In this document: positions 1 through 9,178 of the stretch, in pieces
How the letters are laid out: each line of letters starts with the position of its first letter
Position numbering within the stretch: the first letter of the stretch is position 1
Assembly: GCA_027946555.1 (NCBI GenBank)
Contig: JAPEVC010000282.1
Span: 1-41,826, forward strand
DNA: 41,826 nt
DNA from: Gnomoniopsis sp. IMI 355080
Taxonomy: Eukaryota; Ascomycota; Sordariomycetes; Diaporthales; Gnomoniaceae
Direction: 5' to 3'
Translations under genes and position numbers: made by a program
Notes under the pieces: model-generated
Database searches by the model: none
Told to the model about the DNA's origin: nothing
The model's input: only the letters and a program-made list of their open reading frames with translations

Positions 1-513
1 GCTCTCCCCACTCGCAACGGACCTCCCGCCCCGCCGCCGACCAAGCCCATCATCGCCCACGCCAAAGCCCTGTACGCCTACACAGCCTCGGACGCGCGCG
101 ACGTCGGCTTCGAGCGCGACGACACCATCCAGGTTTACGAGTACATGAACGCGGACTGGTGGATGGGCCGCAACGAGCGCACCGGCGCTGAGGGCATTTT
201 CCCGCGCACCTACGTGGAGACCTTGCCCGGCCCGCCCCCTACGGGCGGCTACAACGACGAGAAGAAGGGGGTCTATAATGCTCCGACGCAGCCATCGTAC
301 GGCGGCTACCCGCCACCGCCACAGCAGCAGAACCCGTACAACAGCTCGGCGCCGCCCATGGCGGTCGCAAATGGGCAGCCACAGGCCGAAGGAGAGGGCG
401 CAGGGGGCAAGGCCGGCGGGATGGGCAAGAAGTTTGGCAAGAAATTGGGTAATGCAGCTATCTTTGGCGCCGGTGCTACTATTGGAAGCAACATTGTCAA
501 CTCGATTTTCTAG
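1..513 (+). CDS. SH3-domain protein, 3' end (5' part lies outside the window)
   Basis: The reading frame is already open at base 1 and runs to a TAG at 511-513, giving about 170 C-terminal residues. An SH3 domain occupies roughly residues 20-75 of the visible part: it has the ALYAY strand, the acidic RT-loop, the tandem Trp in NADWWMG, and the GIFPRTYVE end where Pro and Tyr line the ligand groove. After it comes a Pro/Gln/Tyr-rich stretch, then a Gly/Lys-rich tail with the hydrophobic end IFGAGATIGSNIVNSIF. This layout is like fungal LSB1/PIN3-type SH3 proteins, which bind proline-rich partners of the actin and endocytosis machinery. The role is inferred from the family. The true start is not visible. 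The gene faces the next one tail to tail, about 300 bp apart. Confidence 0.85.
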   Translation, partial: ALPTRNGPPAPPPTKPIIAHAKALYAYTASDARDVGFERDDTIQVYEYMNADWWMGRNERTGAEGIFPRTYVETLPGPPPTGGYNDEKKGVYNAPTQPSYGGYPPPPQQQNPYNSSAPPMAVANGQPQAEGEGAGGKAGGMGKKFGKKLGNAAIFGAGATIGSNIVNSIF

Positions 514-811
514 AGACGATGATTGGAGGAGACTGGAAGAGTTCTTTCATTTTCATGAACGCTACTGTCCAAAGGACATGGGCTTGCTTTCTTTTCCGTT
601 GGCGTTCTGGGCGCTGCAGGGTCTTTTCTTGCTGGAGAGACCTCTGGTTGGGATATGATGATAGATCGGCCGTTTTGACTGCCCTGTTGCAGTCATAAAG
701 ATGCATCACGTACTAATTGGATGGCCTTATTCACATATTGCTCGCTCTATTCGTCTCAATTCGCTGACAGCCAGGTTCTACATTCTAACAAGTTGAGGAC
801 ACCGGGGGCTT
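514..811. other. Convergent intergenic spacer
   Basis: This roughly 300-bp gap lies between the SH3 gene stop and the PrpD stop on the other strand. It should hold both 3' untranslated regions and terminators. I see no further gene in it. Confidence 0.6.
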
Positions 812-2628
812 TTACACGAACTGGCTCTTCTCGACGACATACAGGTCCACGTACTCGTCCACAGGCGTGCTCTCCAACTTCTTTCCATCCACACCAAGAT
901 CCACCAACTGCTTCACCCGGTCCGCGCTAAAGTGGGGTCCCAAGTGCCTCTTATACTTGGCCAGAATCTCGGGCTTCGCCTCTTCACGTCGCAACTTGTG
1001 ACCCAGCGGTGCCTCCACAACGACCTCATCCAGGGTGGTCCCGTCGTTCAGCTCGACCGTTAGTGCGTTGCTGATGGTGCGCAGATCCGGGTTGTGATAA
1101 TCCGCGGTGAACTTGGGATCCTCGACACACTTGATCTTCTGGCGCAAACTCTCCACCAACGGGGACGTGGCAGCCTCACCGCCGTCCGTGTAGTCGGTGG
1201 CCTCAAGGCGACCGAAGACGAGCATCACAGCGCACATGTACTGTACGCAGTGGTCGCGGTCGGCAAAGTTGTCCATCGGCTTGAATTGCTTGTCGATGAT
1301 GCGCACGCAAGCCTCGTGCGTGCGGCAAGTGATGGCTTTGATGTCGGCGGCAGACTTGCCTTGAGCCTTGAGGGTGTTGTAAATCTTTTGTGAGGCTTCA
1401 ATGGCGGTTTGGGAGTGGAACTCGGCTGGCGAAGTGTTAGCGAGAAATGAATTTGTTTTATCAAACACTGAACATCACGTACCCGGGTAAGAGACCTTGA
1501 ACAGAACGTTCTCCATCACATAACTGCCATACGGACGCTGGAATGCAAACTTGTTGCCCTTGAAGAGAACATCGTAGAAACCCCAGACGGGCGCAGAGAG
1601 CACAGTCGGCACACCCGGCTCGCCCTTCTGTACCTTGAGCACGAGGTTGACCGCCCGCTGGCACGCATCACCGGCAGCCCACGACTTGCGCGACATGGTA
1701 TTTGGTGAGTGCCTATATGTGCGCAAAGACTGACCGTCGACCCATGCCTGCGTGACAGCATCTGCCGTCTGCTTCTCGGTCAAGCCCAGCATACCGGAGA
1801 TGACTGCGGTGGACGCAACCTTGACCAAGACAACATGGTCGAGGCCGACCTTGTTGTATGAATTCTCCAGCGCCAAACATCCCTGGATCTCATGTGCCTT
1901 GATCATACCCTCGAGCACATCCTTGATGGTGAAGATCTTGCCGTTGGCAAGGTTGCCGCCCGCCTTGTTCGTCCGGTTGACCCAATCCGCGACCGCCAGA
2001 ATTGCGCCCAGGTTGTCCGACGGGTGACCCCACTCGGCAGCCAGCCAGCAGTCGTTGTAGTCCAGCCAACGGATCATGGCACCAATGTTGAAGGCGCCAT
2101 TGACGGGGTCGAGCTGGAAGGGCGTGCCAAAGACCTTGGTGCCGTTGGGCACGACAGTCCCAGGGACAATGGGCCCGAGCAACTTTGTACATTCTTTGAA
2201 ACGCAAGCCTTCGAGGCCACAACCAAGCGTGTCGAGGAAGACGAAGCGCGCGGTGTCGAACTGTGGTCCTTCGGTTAGCCGCGGGTTTTGCGGGGTAGCG
2301 AGCGCAAGGTGGGACTTACGGCGAGGTCTGAATCGATCTTGTAGTTGTGGATGTAGTTGGCAATGTCCTTGATCTCGGGGTCATAACCTACGCCCTCAGA
2401 AGGCATGGGGGCAGCCGCGGAGGCAGACTGGAGTGAGGCCATGGTGTGGAACGGCGAGCTTCTTGTGGTGGTGGTGGTGGGTGTTTGGGAGAGTCTCCGG
2501 GCGCTGAATCCCGAGGCTCGTGAAGATGCTCCACCGGCGTTGAGGAGGGACACCGACCGGGCTGCTTGGCGGCTGTATGTGTTTTGAAGGCGCAGTGACT
2601 TTGACAGAGCGCGGTGGACGGTCGACAT
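812..2628 (-). CDS. prpD: 2-methylcitrate dehydratase (MmgE/PrpD family), mitochondrial
   Basis: The model has three exons: 2628-2320, 2260-1483 and 1425-812. Introns of 59 and 57 bp have donors GTAAGT and GTACGT. The spliced frame is 1701 bp, 566 aa. PrpD dehydrates 2-methylcitrate in the methylcitrate cycle, which detoxifies propionyl-CoA in mitochondria. The N terminus (about 60 residues) is rich in Arg, Ser and Thr and lacks acids, as expected of a mitochondrial presequence. The core shows family features such as FDTARFVFLDTLGCGLEG, WLDYNDCWLAAEWGHPSDN, the SAGMLG-like segment ISGMLGLTEKQT, and the lid-domain end KRHLGPHF. An in-frame GTG upstream exists, but the ATG at 2628 begins the presequence-like segment. 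The product is confidently MmgE/PrpD; the exact substrate is inferred. Confidence 0.93.
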
Positions 2629-3541
2629 GATGTTCTCTTGGACTGCCGAGAAATGTACTGGACTCAATGGAAGAAGAAAGGGTCTTCTCTTGAGCCGTGG
2701 GGGTTGTTCAGGGAAGAGAAATTGAAGCTACCCAAGCTACAGCTGCATTCCCGAGGTAAATCCAGCCTTTCCCGGGGCGTCAATGTCACTGTGAGGGGAA
2801 GGCCGCCAGTGGGTCTTGATCAGGCATAGCCAGGCTAAACAAAATCTATTAGAGATACAGTCCCAAGAAAGATGGGCCAGACGTGTAGATATCTCGTGTT
2901 TGAAACGATTTCGCACTTTGCCAGAGCTTGACGTTTCCACAAATAGTATATAGGACTGTGACATACGAAAGCCAATTTGACTGCTTTATCACAGGTCTCC
3001 GGGTGTGGCCTGGCAGCGGCCTCGAACGGCACGCTTCGAATCAACGGCTGCCAACCAGGACACAACATCCATAGACTAATGGCAATGCAGAGCTTCTATA
3101 CTCACCGAAGATGACACCGTCTTGAAATGCCAAATCCAGTCTGAGATCAGGGCCTCCTGCAAGGCCCGCATATGGAAGCTTCACCCGGGGTCCCGGGATT
3201 CCGGAGTCCACAGTCCGGAGCCGAGTGGAGCCTAAGAATACAGAATAACGCGGAGACTTAGAAATTGGTTACTGAGCAGTGTATAAGCATTACACTGAAG
3301 GTCACGTTTCTTTATCAGGTCATCAAACACGTTAGAAGCAACATTCTTCAAAAGTAAAGACCCATTATAGAAGATGGTCACTAGTCATTAGCAATCGCAC
3401 TTGCATGTTGCCGCGTTATCAAAGCAGACCACCCGTCGGTCAGTAAAGTTTCCAAATCATATGGCAATGCGGAAGTGCAATTCATTGTCTATTGGTATCA
3501 TTTCGTCTATGAGAAAAGCTGTAATTATGGCCTGTCTATCC
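2629..3541. promoter_or_regulatory. PrpD upstream region and thioesterase 3' flank
   Basis: About 0.9 kb separates two minus-strand genes, so it carries the PrpD promoter and the thioesterase terminator. Within it, 3202-3217 reads CGG-N10-CCG, the spacing of a Put3-type zinc-cluster dyad. I see no convincing gene here; the short ORFs look random. Confidence 0.4.
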
Positions 3542-4815
3542 TCATAGCTTGGGCTTTGCGCTGGCAGCTTCTGGCTCTTTGAGTCTTACAACGCCCTGGA
3601 TGAATCGTTAGCAGCAGTCACAACACGCAAGCGATGAAAGAGGTCGACAGCCACTCACCTCTTGAAAGCATGTAGCCAACAGGGTCCCGTCCTTTGCAAA
3701 AATTCTCTGCGTCACCACACCTCTCCCATCGCCAGCCCAGGGGCTCTCCATTTCACTCAACATCCACTCATCTGCCCTTACCTTCCTCGGCTCGTGGAAG
3801 TAAATTGAATGATCCAGGCTGACCATCATTCCTATCTCAGGCCTGTCCTTCCAGAATTCCATAAACTCTTCGAAACTCTTCCCGTTGTGGTCTCCGTCAG
3901 GATTGTATCCCTCAAAGTCATTCAATTTCCGGATATGCTCCTGCATCTCCCTCGGAAGACCCCCAAAGTCCTGCGCAGGAAAGGGATACCGCCACAGCCG
4001 ATGTATCCGCGAGATTGTCCCAATGAAATATGAGTCCGACACATACGCCAACGCATTCACATGAGCCTGGTGCCCACCAGCCTCGCTGATCCGCCCACGC
4101 GCACGATACCACGCCCGCAGCTTCTTGTTCTGCGGGGGTCCATCGCTATTCACGACCGTCGCGCGGTAGTTCTGAAACGGCCCTGAATTCGCCAACTCGG
4201 GCTCCTCATCAAAGTCGTCTGGCGGAGGTTCCAGCGGCTTGCCCGTGGCCGGGTCGCACGGCATCGGCGCCGCATGCTGCACGACATTGGCCTTGAACTC
4301 GTGGTTCGGGACCTGCGCGTCGCTGCGGCGGGTGTGTGGCTTGGTGAAGGACATGGTCGTGGTGAAGATGGGCTGGCCGCGCTGGCGGGCTTGCACGGTG
4401 CGCGTGGCGTAGGAGCGGCCGTCGCGGACTTTCTCGACGTGGAAGAGCACGGGAATCTCGGACGAGCCGGCCAGGATGAAGTAGCAGTGGCATGAGTGAA
4501 TAGTGAAGTCATCCGGCACGGTTTTTTGCCCGGCTGCGAGGCACATAGCTATCATGGCACCTCCATAGACGCCTCGAGCGCCCGGGGGATGCCAGAGGGG
4601 CCGAGTATTGGTGAAGATGTTCTGAAGGATGCGTCAGTGTACTGTAATCCATGCTGTCCTGACATGTGATACAGGGCAAAGGAGCGATAGACACTTACCG
4701 GCCCAATGACGCTCAGGTCGAGTACATCCAGTGCATTCTCAATGGGGGCCTTCTCTGGATCATCTGGAGGCGGTCGGATGAGAGTTGGGCGGTCACTCCC
4801 CCCTGTCTCAGACAT
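3542..4815 (-). CDS. Acyl-CoA thioesterase, TesB/ACOT8 type, probably peroxisomal
   Basis: Three exons: 4815-4699, 4621-3659 and 3595-3542; introns of 77 and 63 bp; 377 aa. It should hydrolyse acyl-CoA to free acid plus CoA with a double hotdog fold. The first hotdog carries HPPGARGVYGGAMIA and later SYATRTVQARQRGQPIF. In the second, the three residues expected at the TesB active site are visible as D309 (SLDHSIYFH), S332 (EMESPWAG) and Q359 (CFQEG). Residues 119-145 form an acidic, Pro-rich insert. The spliced last exon ends in SAKPKL: the PKL tripeptide resembles a weak peroxisomal PTS1. If the last intron is kept, translation instead ends in a Cys-rich tail without PTS1. Peroxisomal location is inferred. 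The start ATG at 4815 is the only one that keeps the family's N terminus. Confidence 0.92.
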
Positions 4816-5635
4816 CTCGACGTCTGGATGCTTGTGATACGCTACTAATGTATGATCGCAGGCGTCGCAAATAATACTGATGAGTCCGGATCCCGACGAG
4901 GCAGCAGGGGAGATGGTGAATGAGCAGGGCGTAAAGAACAGACGGAGTGCTATTTGACACCCCGGATGGAATCGGAGTTGTTAGCAGTGAAGTCTTTTCC
5001 TCACCATTGACAGGTATTCTGCGTAGCATGTGAGGGTTTGGAAGGATAATAAAAGTCGAAATCGATGCATTAGAATAGCGAGTCGTCGACATCCTCGGCG
5101 ACATCCGTGGCCGTGATTGTGCCGAGGTTGGCATCTGACCCATCCAGGATCCAGATACGCCGGCGTGCCCGGTTCTCCGATCCCGACCCCTGACAGAGAC
5201 ACTGTGCAGTGCTGATTTTACCTGGCAGGAAACATTCGGATTGGAGCTGCGGTCCATCGGCGGTGGATTGGATTGGATCTGCTTGCTCATTTCTTTCGTC
5301 TGACGACAAATTGTTCCTGGCTATCTTCTGGCGCCTGTAGGATGGAAACAAATAAAAAAAAAATTAAAAAATTCCAATACATAAGTTGAGGAGCCGTCCG
5401 CCACTTGTGGTGTTAAAGTAAGGTTCATGGGACTTGAAGTGCGCCTCGAGGTCATAATTCAGCCACCAGATACCCCTCTATTCCATAATCAATACTGAAC
5501 AAAAGGAAATCGAGGTCTTGAATAAACTCGGATTCATTTATTGTATTCCAATGCAGCAAAGAAGAAGTCTAAGTGACCTGCTGGGTATTTCCGTCATATT
5601 CGATCCTGGTAAAGTCTACCCCCAAACAACATCTT
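4816..5635. promoter_or_regulatory. Thioesterase upstream region and SQT1-like 3' flank
   Basis: This 0.8-kb gap includes an A-rich tract at about 5348-5372. A minus-strand ORF at 4808-5290 overlaps the thioesterase start and resembles nothing I know. It is probably untranslated leader and promoter. Confidence 0.4.
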
Positions 5636-7216
5636 TTATACCTGGAAAACCAACGAGACGCCATCATCACCAGCCGTGACGATCCTCGAGCCATCTGCAC
5701 CCTGCACGAAACCCAGCACACCCCCTCCCTCACCATCGCCCCTGTGACCCCTCCACTCCTTCTCCAGGCCCGCAACAGCAGCATTTGCTACATGCTGCGA
5801 GGGGGTTGCTCCCTGGAGGTTCCATCTCCTCACTACTCCATCCATGCCGCAACTTGTGAGAAGCCATTGCTGCTGTGCTGCTGCAGATCCACTTGACTGG
5901 GGCTGCCTCACCCATTCCACTTTGACCACGCTGAATTCCTCGTGGGCACCTGGGATGTTTCGACGAATGTTGAACTGACGACTGGGGTCGAATACTGTGA
6001 TGCTACCATCGACGGAACCAGCAGCAAGCAACGGTATGGGTGCGGAGGCGGGAGCGAAAGAGAGGGTCTCGATGCTGTCCGATTGTACTTGCAGAGCAGC
6101 AAGAACCTGACCTCCTTGTGTCTCGCCACCAGCTGCCTTTCCTAACGCCTTGCCCTTGGCCTTGCCTGCTTTCGAACCTGCTTGTCCTGAAGCTCCGGCC
6201 GTCTGCTCTGTGATCCTTGGCAAGCTGACAATTCGTATCGAACCAGCGGCACCACCGGCAGCTAAGTATCCTCCTCGTGGCTCTACTGCAACCGAAAAGA
6301 GTCCACCTTCAACATTGAACCGCTGGTCCTGCGCCGTGAGGGATACTACGGTCTGGCCGTTATCGCCCACCAACCCCTTCGCAGCCGCTAGACCCCACAC
6401 ATCCCAGACGTACAAACTACTATCCTCGTCCACAGTTACCAATAGGGTACCGTCAGGCGTCCATGCACCGGCTGTGCAAGGAACTGTGTGAAGGAAGTAG
6501 GTCTGCACAATCTGCAGAGGGTTCGCCGGATCCGAGGGGTCGACAGTGTATACCCAGACAGAGCCATCTGACGCGCCCAAGGCAACGGAGTTTGGGAAGT
6601 CAGTGCTTGGGCATGGCGCCAGCCAGTTAATCTCCTGCACCTCCTGGCTCTCGCCCACGAATGAGAAGCTCGGCGCCGATGCGTCAAGCTTGTATGCCCT
6701 CAACCGCCCATCCAGTCCTCCGGAAACCAAGAATTCTCCGTTCGGTAATGTGAAGGCTAGCGCGTTGATCGAGTCGGTGTGTCCGTCAATAGGAAATGCT
6801 GGTTGGATCTGAACGTTCTCCTGTTGGCTGCGCAGTTCCTTCTCGGCAGCACTTGCGTCTGCTGCCCAGGCGGGCGGAAGCACTGGTCCGTCCTTTTTCT
6901 GTCCGACCTCATCAGGGATCACAAATAAGTATCCCTTGCCTGGCGCATCGTCTGCATCGCCCTCGCTCCCGCCAGTGGCTATGATATTCGGGTTTGTAGG
7001 ATGTTGGGCGATTGCGAAGATAGAGTCCTTGTGGGAGTCAAAGTAGGCGATGGAGTCATTAACGAGTTGAATTTCCTCGTTGTCGTCATCATCGGGCTCG
7101 GACATGTCAACATCGCTGTCGGCTGCAATCTCCTCAGCAACCTCGTCCACGGTCACCATGTCCTGCTCGTTCTCCTCGTCCATAGAGGGGTCTTGGTGGG
7201 GGTTGTCGGAAGGCAT
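5636..7216 (-). CDS. sqt1: WD40-repeat ribosome-assembly protein, SQT1/AAMP-like
   Basis: An intronless 526-aa frame. SQT1 in yeast is a dedicated chaperone for ribosomal protein uL16 (Rpl10), and human AAMP is its relative. The first 50 or so residues are strongly acidic (EQDMVTVDEVAEE, DMSEPDDDDNEEI), as in that family. Then come about seven or eight WD repeats: DSHKDSIFAIAQHP, IDGHTDSINALAFT, GESQEVQEINWLAP, FLHTVPCTAGAWTP (with VDEDSSLYVWDV), a repeat starting QDQRFNVEGGLFSVAVEP, DSIETLSFAPAS (ending DGSITVFDPS), GAHEEFSVVKVEWV (ending DGVVRRWNL), and a last blade ending TAGDDGVSLVFQV. A Gly/Lys/Ala-rich insert sits in a loop near residue 350. An upstream in-frame GTG at 7234 is not used; the ATG is at 7216. 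Assignment to SQT1 rests on the acidic head plus repeat layout, so it is likely but not proven. Confidence 0.88.
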   Translation of the reverse strand: MPSDNPHQDPSMDEENEQDMVTVDEVAEEIAADSDVDMSEPDDDDNEEIQLVNDSIAYFDSHKDSIFAIAQHPTNPNIIATGGSEGDADDAPGKGYLFVIPDEVGQKKDGPVLPPAWAADASAAEKELRSQQENVQIQPAFPIDGHTDSINALAFTLPNGEFLVSGGLDGRLRAYKLDASAPSFSFVGESQEVQEINWLAPCPSTDFPNSVALGASDGSVWVYTVDPSDPANPLQIVQTYFLHTVPCTAGAWTPDGTLLVTVDEDSSLYVWDVWGLAAAKGLVGDNGQTVVSLTAQDQRFNVEGGLFSVAVEPRGGYLAAGGAAGSIRIVSLPRITEQTAGASGQAGSKAGKAKGKALGKAAGGETQGGQVLAALQVQSDSIETLSFAPASAPIPLLAAGSVDGSITVFDPSRQFNIRRNIPGAHEEFSVVKVEWVRQPQSSGSAAAQQQWLLTSCGMDGVVRRWNLQGATPSQHVANAAVAGLEKEWRGHRGDGEGGGVLGFVQGADGSRIVTAGDDGVSLVFQV

Positions 7217-7859
7217 TGTGACAGCTTCTCCCACTACTGGATCTTCAAGGATTTAACACAGTAAGGATTCGAGGATGTTGTCCAGGAATCTGGAGGAGAA
7301 AAAGGGTGCTGGGCGCAATTTATTCACGAAAAGTGGAAAAGAAGGCGAATTGTTACTTGCTGGCCATCGAATTATTAAAAGTTTGCTTGATAATCAAGCG
7401 GGATCAGAATGAATCAGAATGGCGGGGCCTATCGATAGAGCTCTGCAATAGTAGCAGGGACCGGGATCCTATGCGGACATCCAGGAACGCTAAGGTAATC
7501 CTTGCAGCTTCTGGTGTAAGTCCGATGTCACTATATCGGGATCGCACTGGTATCTTGAAGATGCTCAAAGACACAGAAAGTTACGATTTCTTGCAAGTGG
7601 AAAATTGGATAGGTACACGTGATCAACCGCGGTCAATATTCGCAAGAAAATACAGACACGGTTTGAGTACTGTACCTAATTACGCATACAGCATTACCTG
7701 ACATACACATGCCCACCAAAGTCTGCCTATCTTGCGGTATCTACTCACTACCCATCTGGACAATTTTAGACACTGGATACTAGTCTGTGGATATTCAGAT
7801 ACAATTGATTTCTGTAGGCACAGAAATTGAAATATTCGGAAAACAATAATGCGGAGATT
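7217..7859. promoter_or_regulatory. SQT1-like upstream region
   Basis: About 640 bp containing the SQT1-like promoter. A plus-strand ORF at 7306-7701 opens with GTG, has no early ATG and no recognisable domain, so I treat it as chance. I see nothing else. Confidence 0.4.
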
Positions 7860-8405
7860 TTAGTTTTGACGACGTCTCGATATTCTCTTTCGTGCCGTCA
7901 AAGGTCGATACTTGCTTGCACGAGCCGTCTTTCCAATGCATCCGGGGCCGTCGCGAATTAATTTCACAGCACAAGGATTTTTACCTTTTTTGTAGACTTT
8001 AACTCCAGTAGCAAACCTGACAATCTTGATTGACCATTTGCCTTTGTTCCTCGAACACGGGACAACGCCACACTCCGCATCGTCTGACAGCCAAATCGCA
8101 CGGCTCGTCGTCCTCTCCAGAGTCACTCTGGGTGTTGAACTGTAGCAAAGGGAATACGAATTCGAGGAACGACCCATTATGAGTTGCTGTATCGGCTTGT
8201 AAATTGAACGGTGTATGGTTGATCTTGCCATTCCAGTCACAATCCGTGTAGGGGCAGCAATAAGATTGGTGACAACCAAATCTACCAAGGCCATAGACAA
8301 AGTGTGGTGCCAACGTTGAAACCAAGCAGGACAGCGCTGGAAAGTCGGTGCAAATTGTCTGGCACAGCCAGGACAGATAGAATTCGACAGATGGAAGCAC
8401 ATCAT
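7860..8405 (-). CDS. Doubtful orphan ORF, Cys-containing
   Basis: An ATG-started frame of 181 aa with no family I recognise. Its N terminus has MMCFHLSNSICPGC, then further Cys, and its C terminus is very basic (KVYKKGKNPC and TARKRISRRRQN). An overlapping frame on the same strand (7999-8439, first codon TTG) is also Cys-rich, with CCPYTDCDW, RRCGVWRCP and QDCQVCYW. The two frames together would give spaced Cys pairs like those of small fungal zinc-binding proteins, so the locus may be a frameshifted or mis-modelled gene. I could not find an intron that joins the frames without a stop. It may be a relic or chance. A cluster of dyad motifs lies just upstream of its start. Confidence 0.25.
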   Translation of the reverse strand: MMCFHLSNSICPGCARQFAPTFQRCPAWFQRWHHTLSMALVDLVVTNLIAAPTRIVTGMARSTIHRSIYKPIQQLIMGRSSNSYSLCYSSTPRVTLERTTSRAIWLSDDAECGVVPCSRNKGKWSIKIVRFATGVKVYKKGKNPCAVKLIRDGPGCIGKTARASKYRPLTARKRISRRRQN

Positions 8406-9178
8406 GAGGTAGAAATGCTCTCAATCGGACTTCTTGCAAGTTACCTTGTAATGCTTGTGATGCGGTCCACGCTGCCGCTTTCGTGATTGGTTAGATCAGC
8501 CGCGCCGCACTGCCAGCCTCATAGGTACTGGGTGGTATCTGGTCGACAAGCCTGAAGGTACCTTTTCTGATTGCCGAATAGTGATCAGGCAGTCGTGCGC
8601 ACTGTATCCCCTTTACAGTACTGTCGTGACTGGTATCGGGTGGGGGCTGAGTGACCGGTTACCTAGGGGCGGAAAGAATGGTCGAGGGACGCTGACCAGT
8701 ATCTACAGCTGCGAATGGGCGCTAGCCGCCTCCTAACTACATACTTAGGTACCTAGGTAGGTAGTCAACACTCGTCTCCGTTGGGACTGGTCACACCCTC
8801 CTGACCAGTCATCACTCTTCTTATTGGGACTAGTCACGCCCCATGCAGAGGCCGGCCTTGTGGGAATGTGACTGGTAAAACCCTATGATGGGCGTTGATT
8901 GACTGGTCACTCTTTTCACAATATTCAACCATGGCTCTTACGCTCAAAGGTGAGATAATTGACATGTTTAGATGTATAGTTTGAGACTCTTGATAAATAC
9001 CAATGAGTTTCTGGTGATAACTAAAACTATTGGATTCTGGCGCCACTTTGTTACCATCAAAGACGATTACGTCTACCATTAGCCGAATTGAAGCTTTTAA
9101 TTTGGCTGCGATTCGGATTGACATGTATTGATCTGTGACCGCAAGAAACTACAAACCAATACAATTGCTGTTCCTTCC
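8406..9178. other. Motif-rich intergenic region
   Basis: The gap between the orphan ORF start and the phosphotransferase stop. It contains the TGAC-NN-GTCA cluster described separately and a TACCTAGGTAGGTAG stretch near 8750. A 96-codon minus-strand ORF (8834-9124) has an ATG but no known family; it lies across part of the motif cluster and is probably not coding. Confidence 0.4.
8627..8909. promoter_or_regulatory. Cluster of eight TGAC-NN-GTCA-like dyads
   Basis: Eight copies of a 10-bp element occur at 8627, 8652, 8693, 8784, 8802, 8827, 8869 and 8900. The copies at 8802 (TGACCAGTCA) and 8900 (TGACTGGTCA) are perfect dyads with a two-base centre and are reverse complements of each other. 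The others differ by one to three bases (TGACTGGTAT, TGACCGGTTA, TGACCAGTAT, GGACTGGTCA, GGACTAGTCA, TGACTGGTAA). The copies at 8785-8793 and 8802-8810 also form a 9-bp inverted repeat with an 8-nt loop. The likely reading is a multi-site transcription-factor target in the promoter of the minus-strand ORF ending at 7860. A decayed tandem or mobile repeat is the alternative. Confidence 0.5.

Noticed and set aside
5569..5635. Alternative spliced C terminus for the SQT1-like protein
   Set aside because: A GTATAA...CAG intron would be about 35 bp and leads to a stop within four codons, so the simple stop at 5636 is preferred.
7306..7701. 131-codon plus ORF
   Set aside because: Begins with GTG, lacks an early ATG and has random-looking composition.
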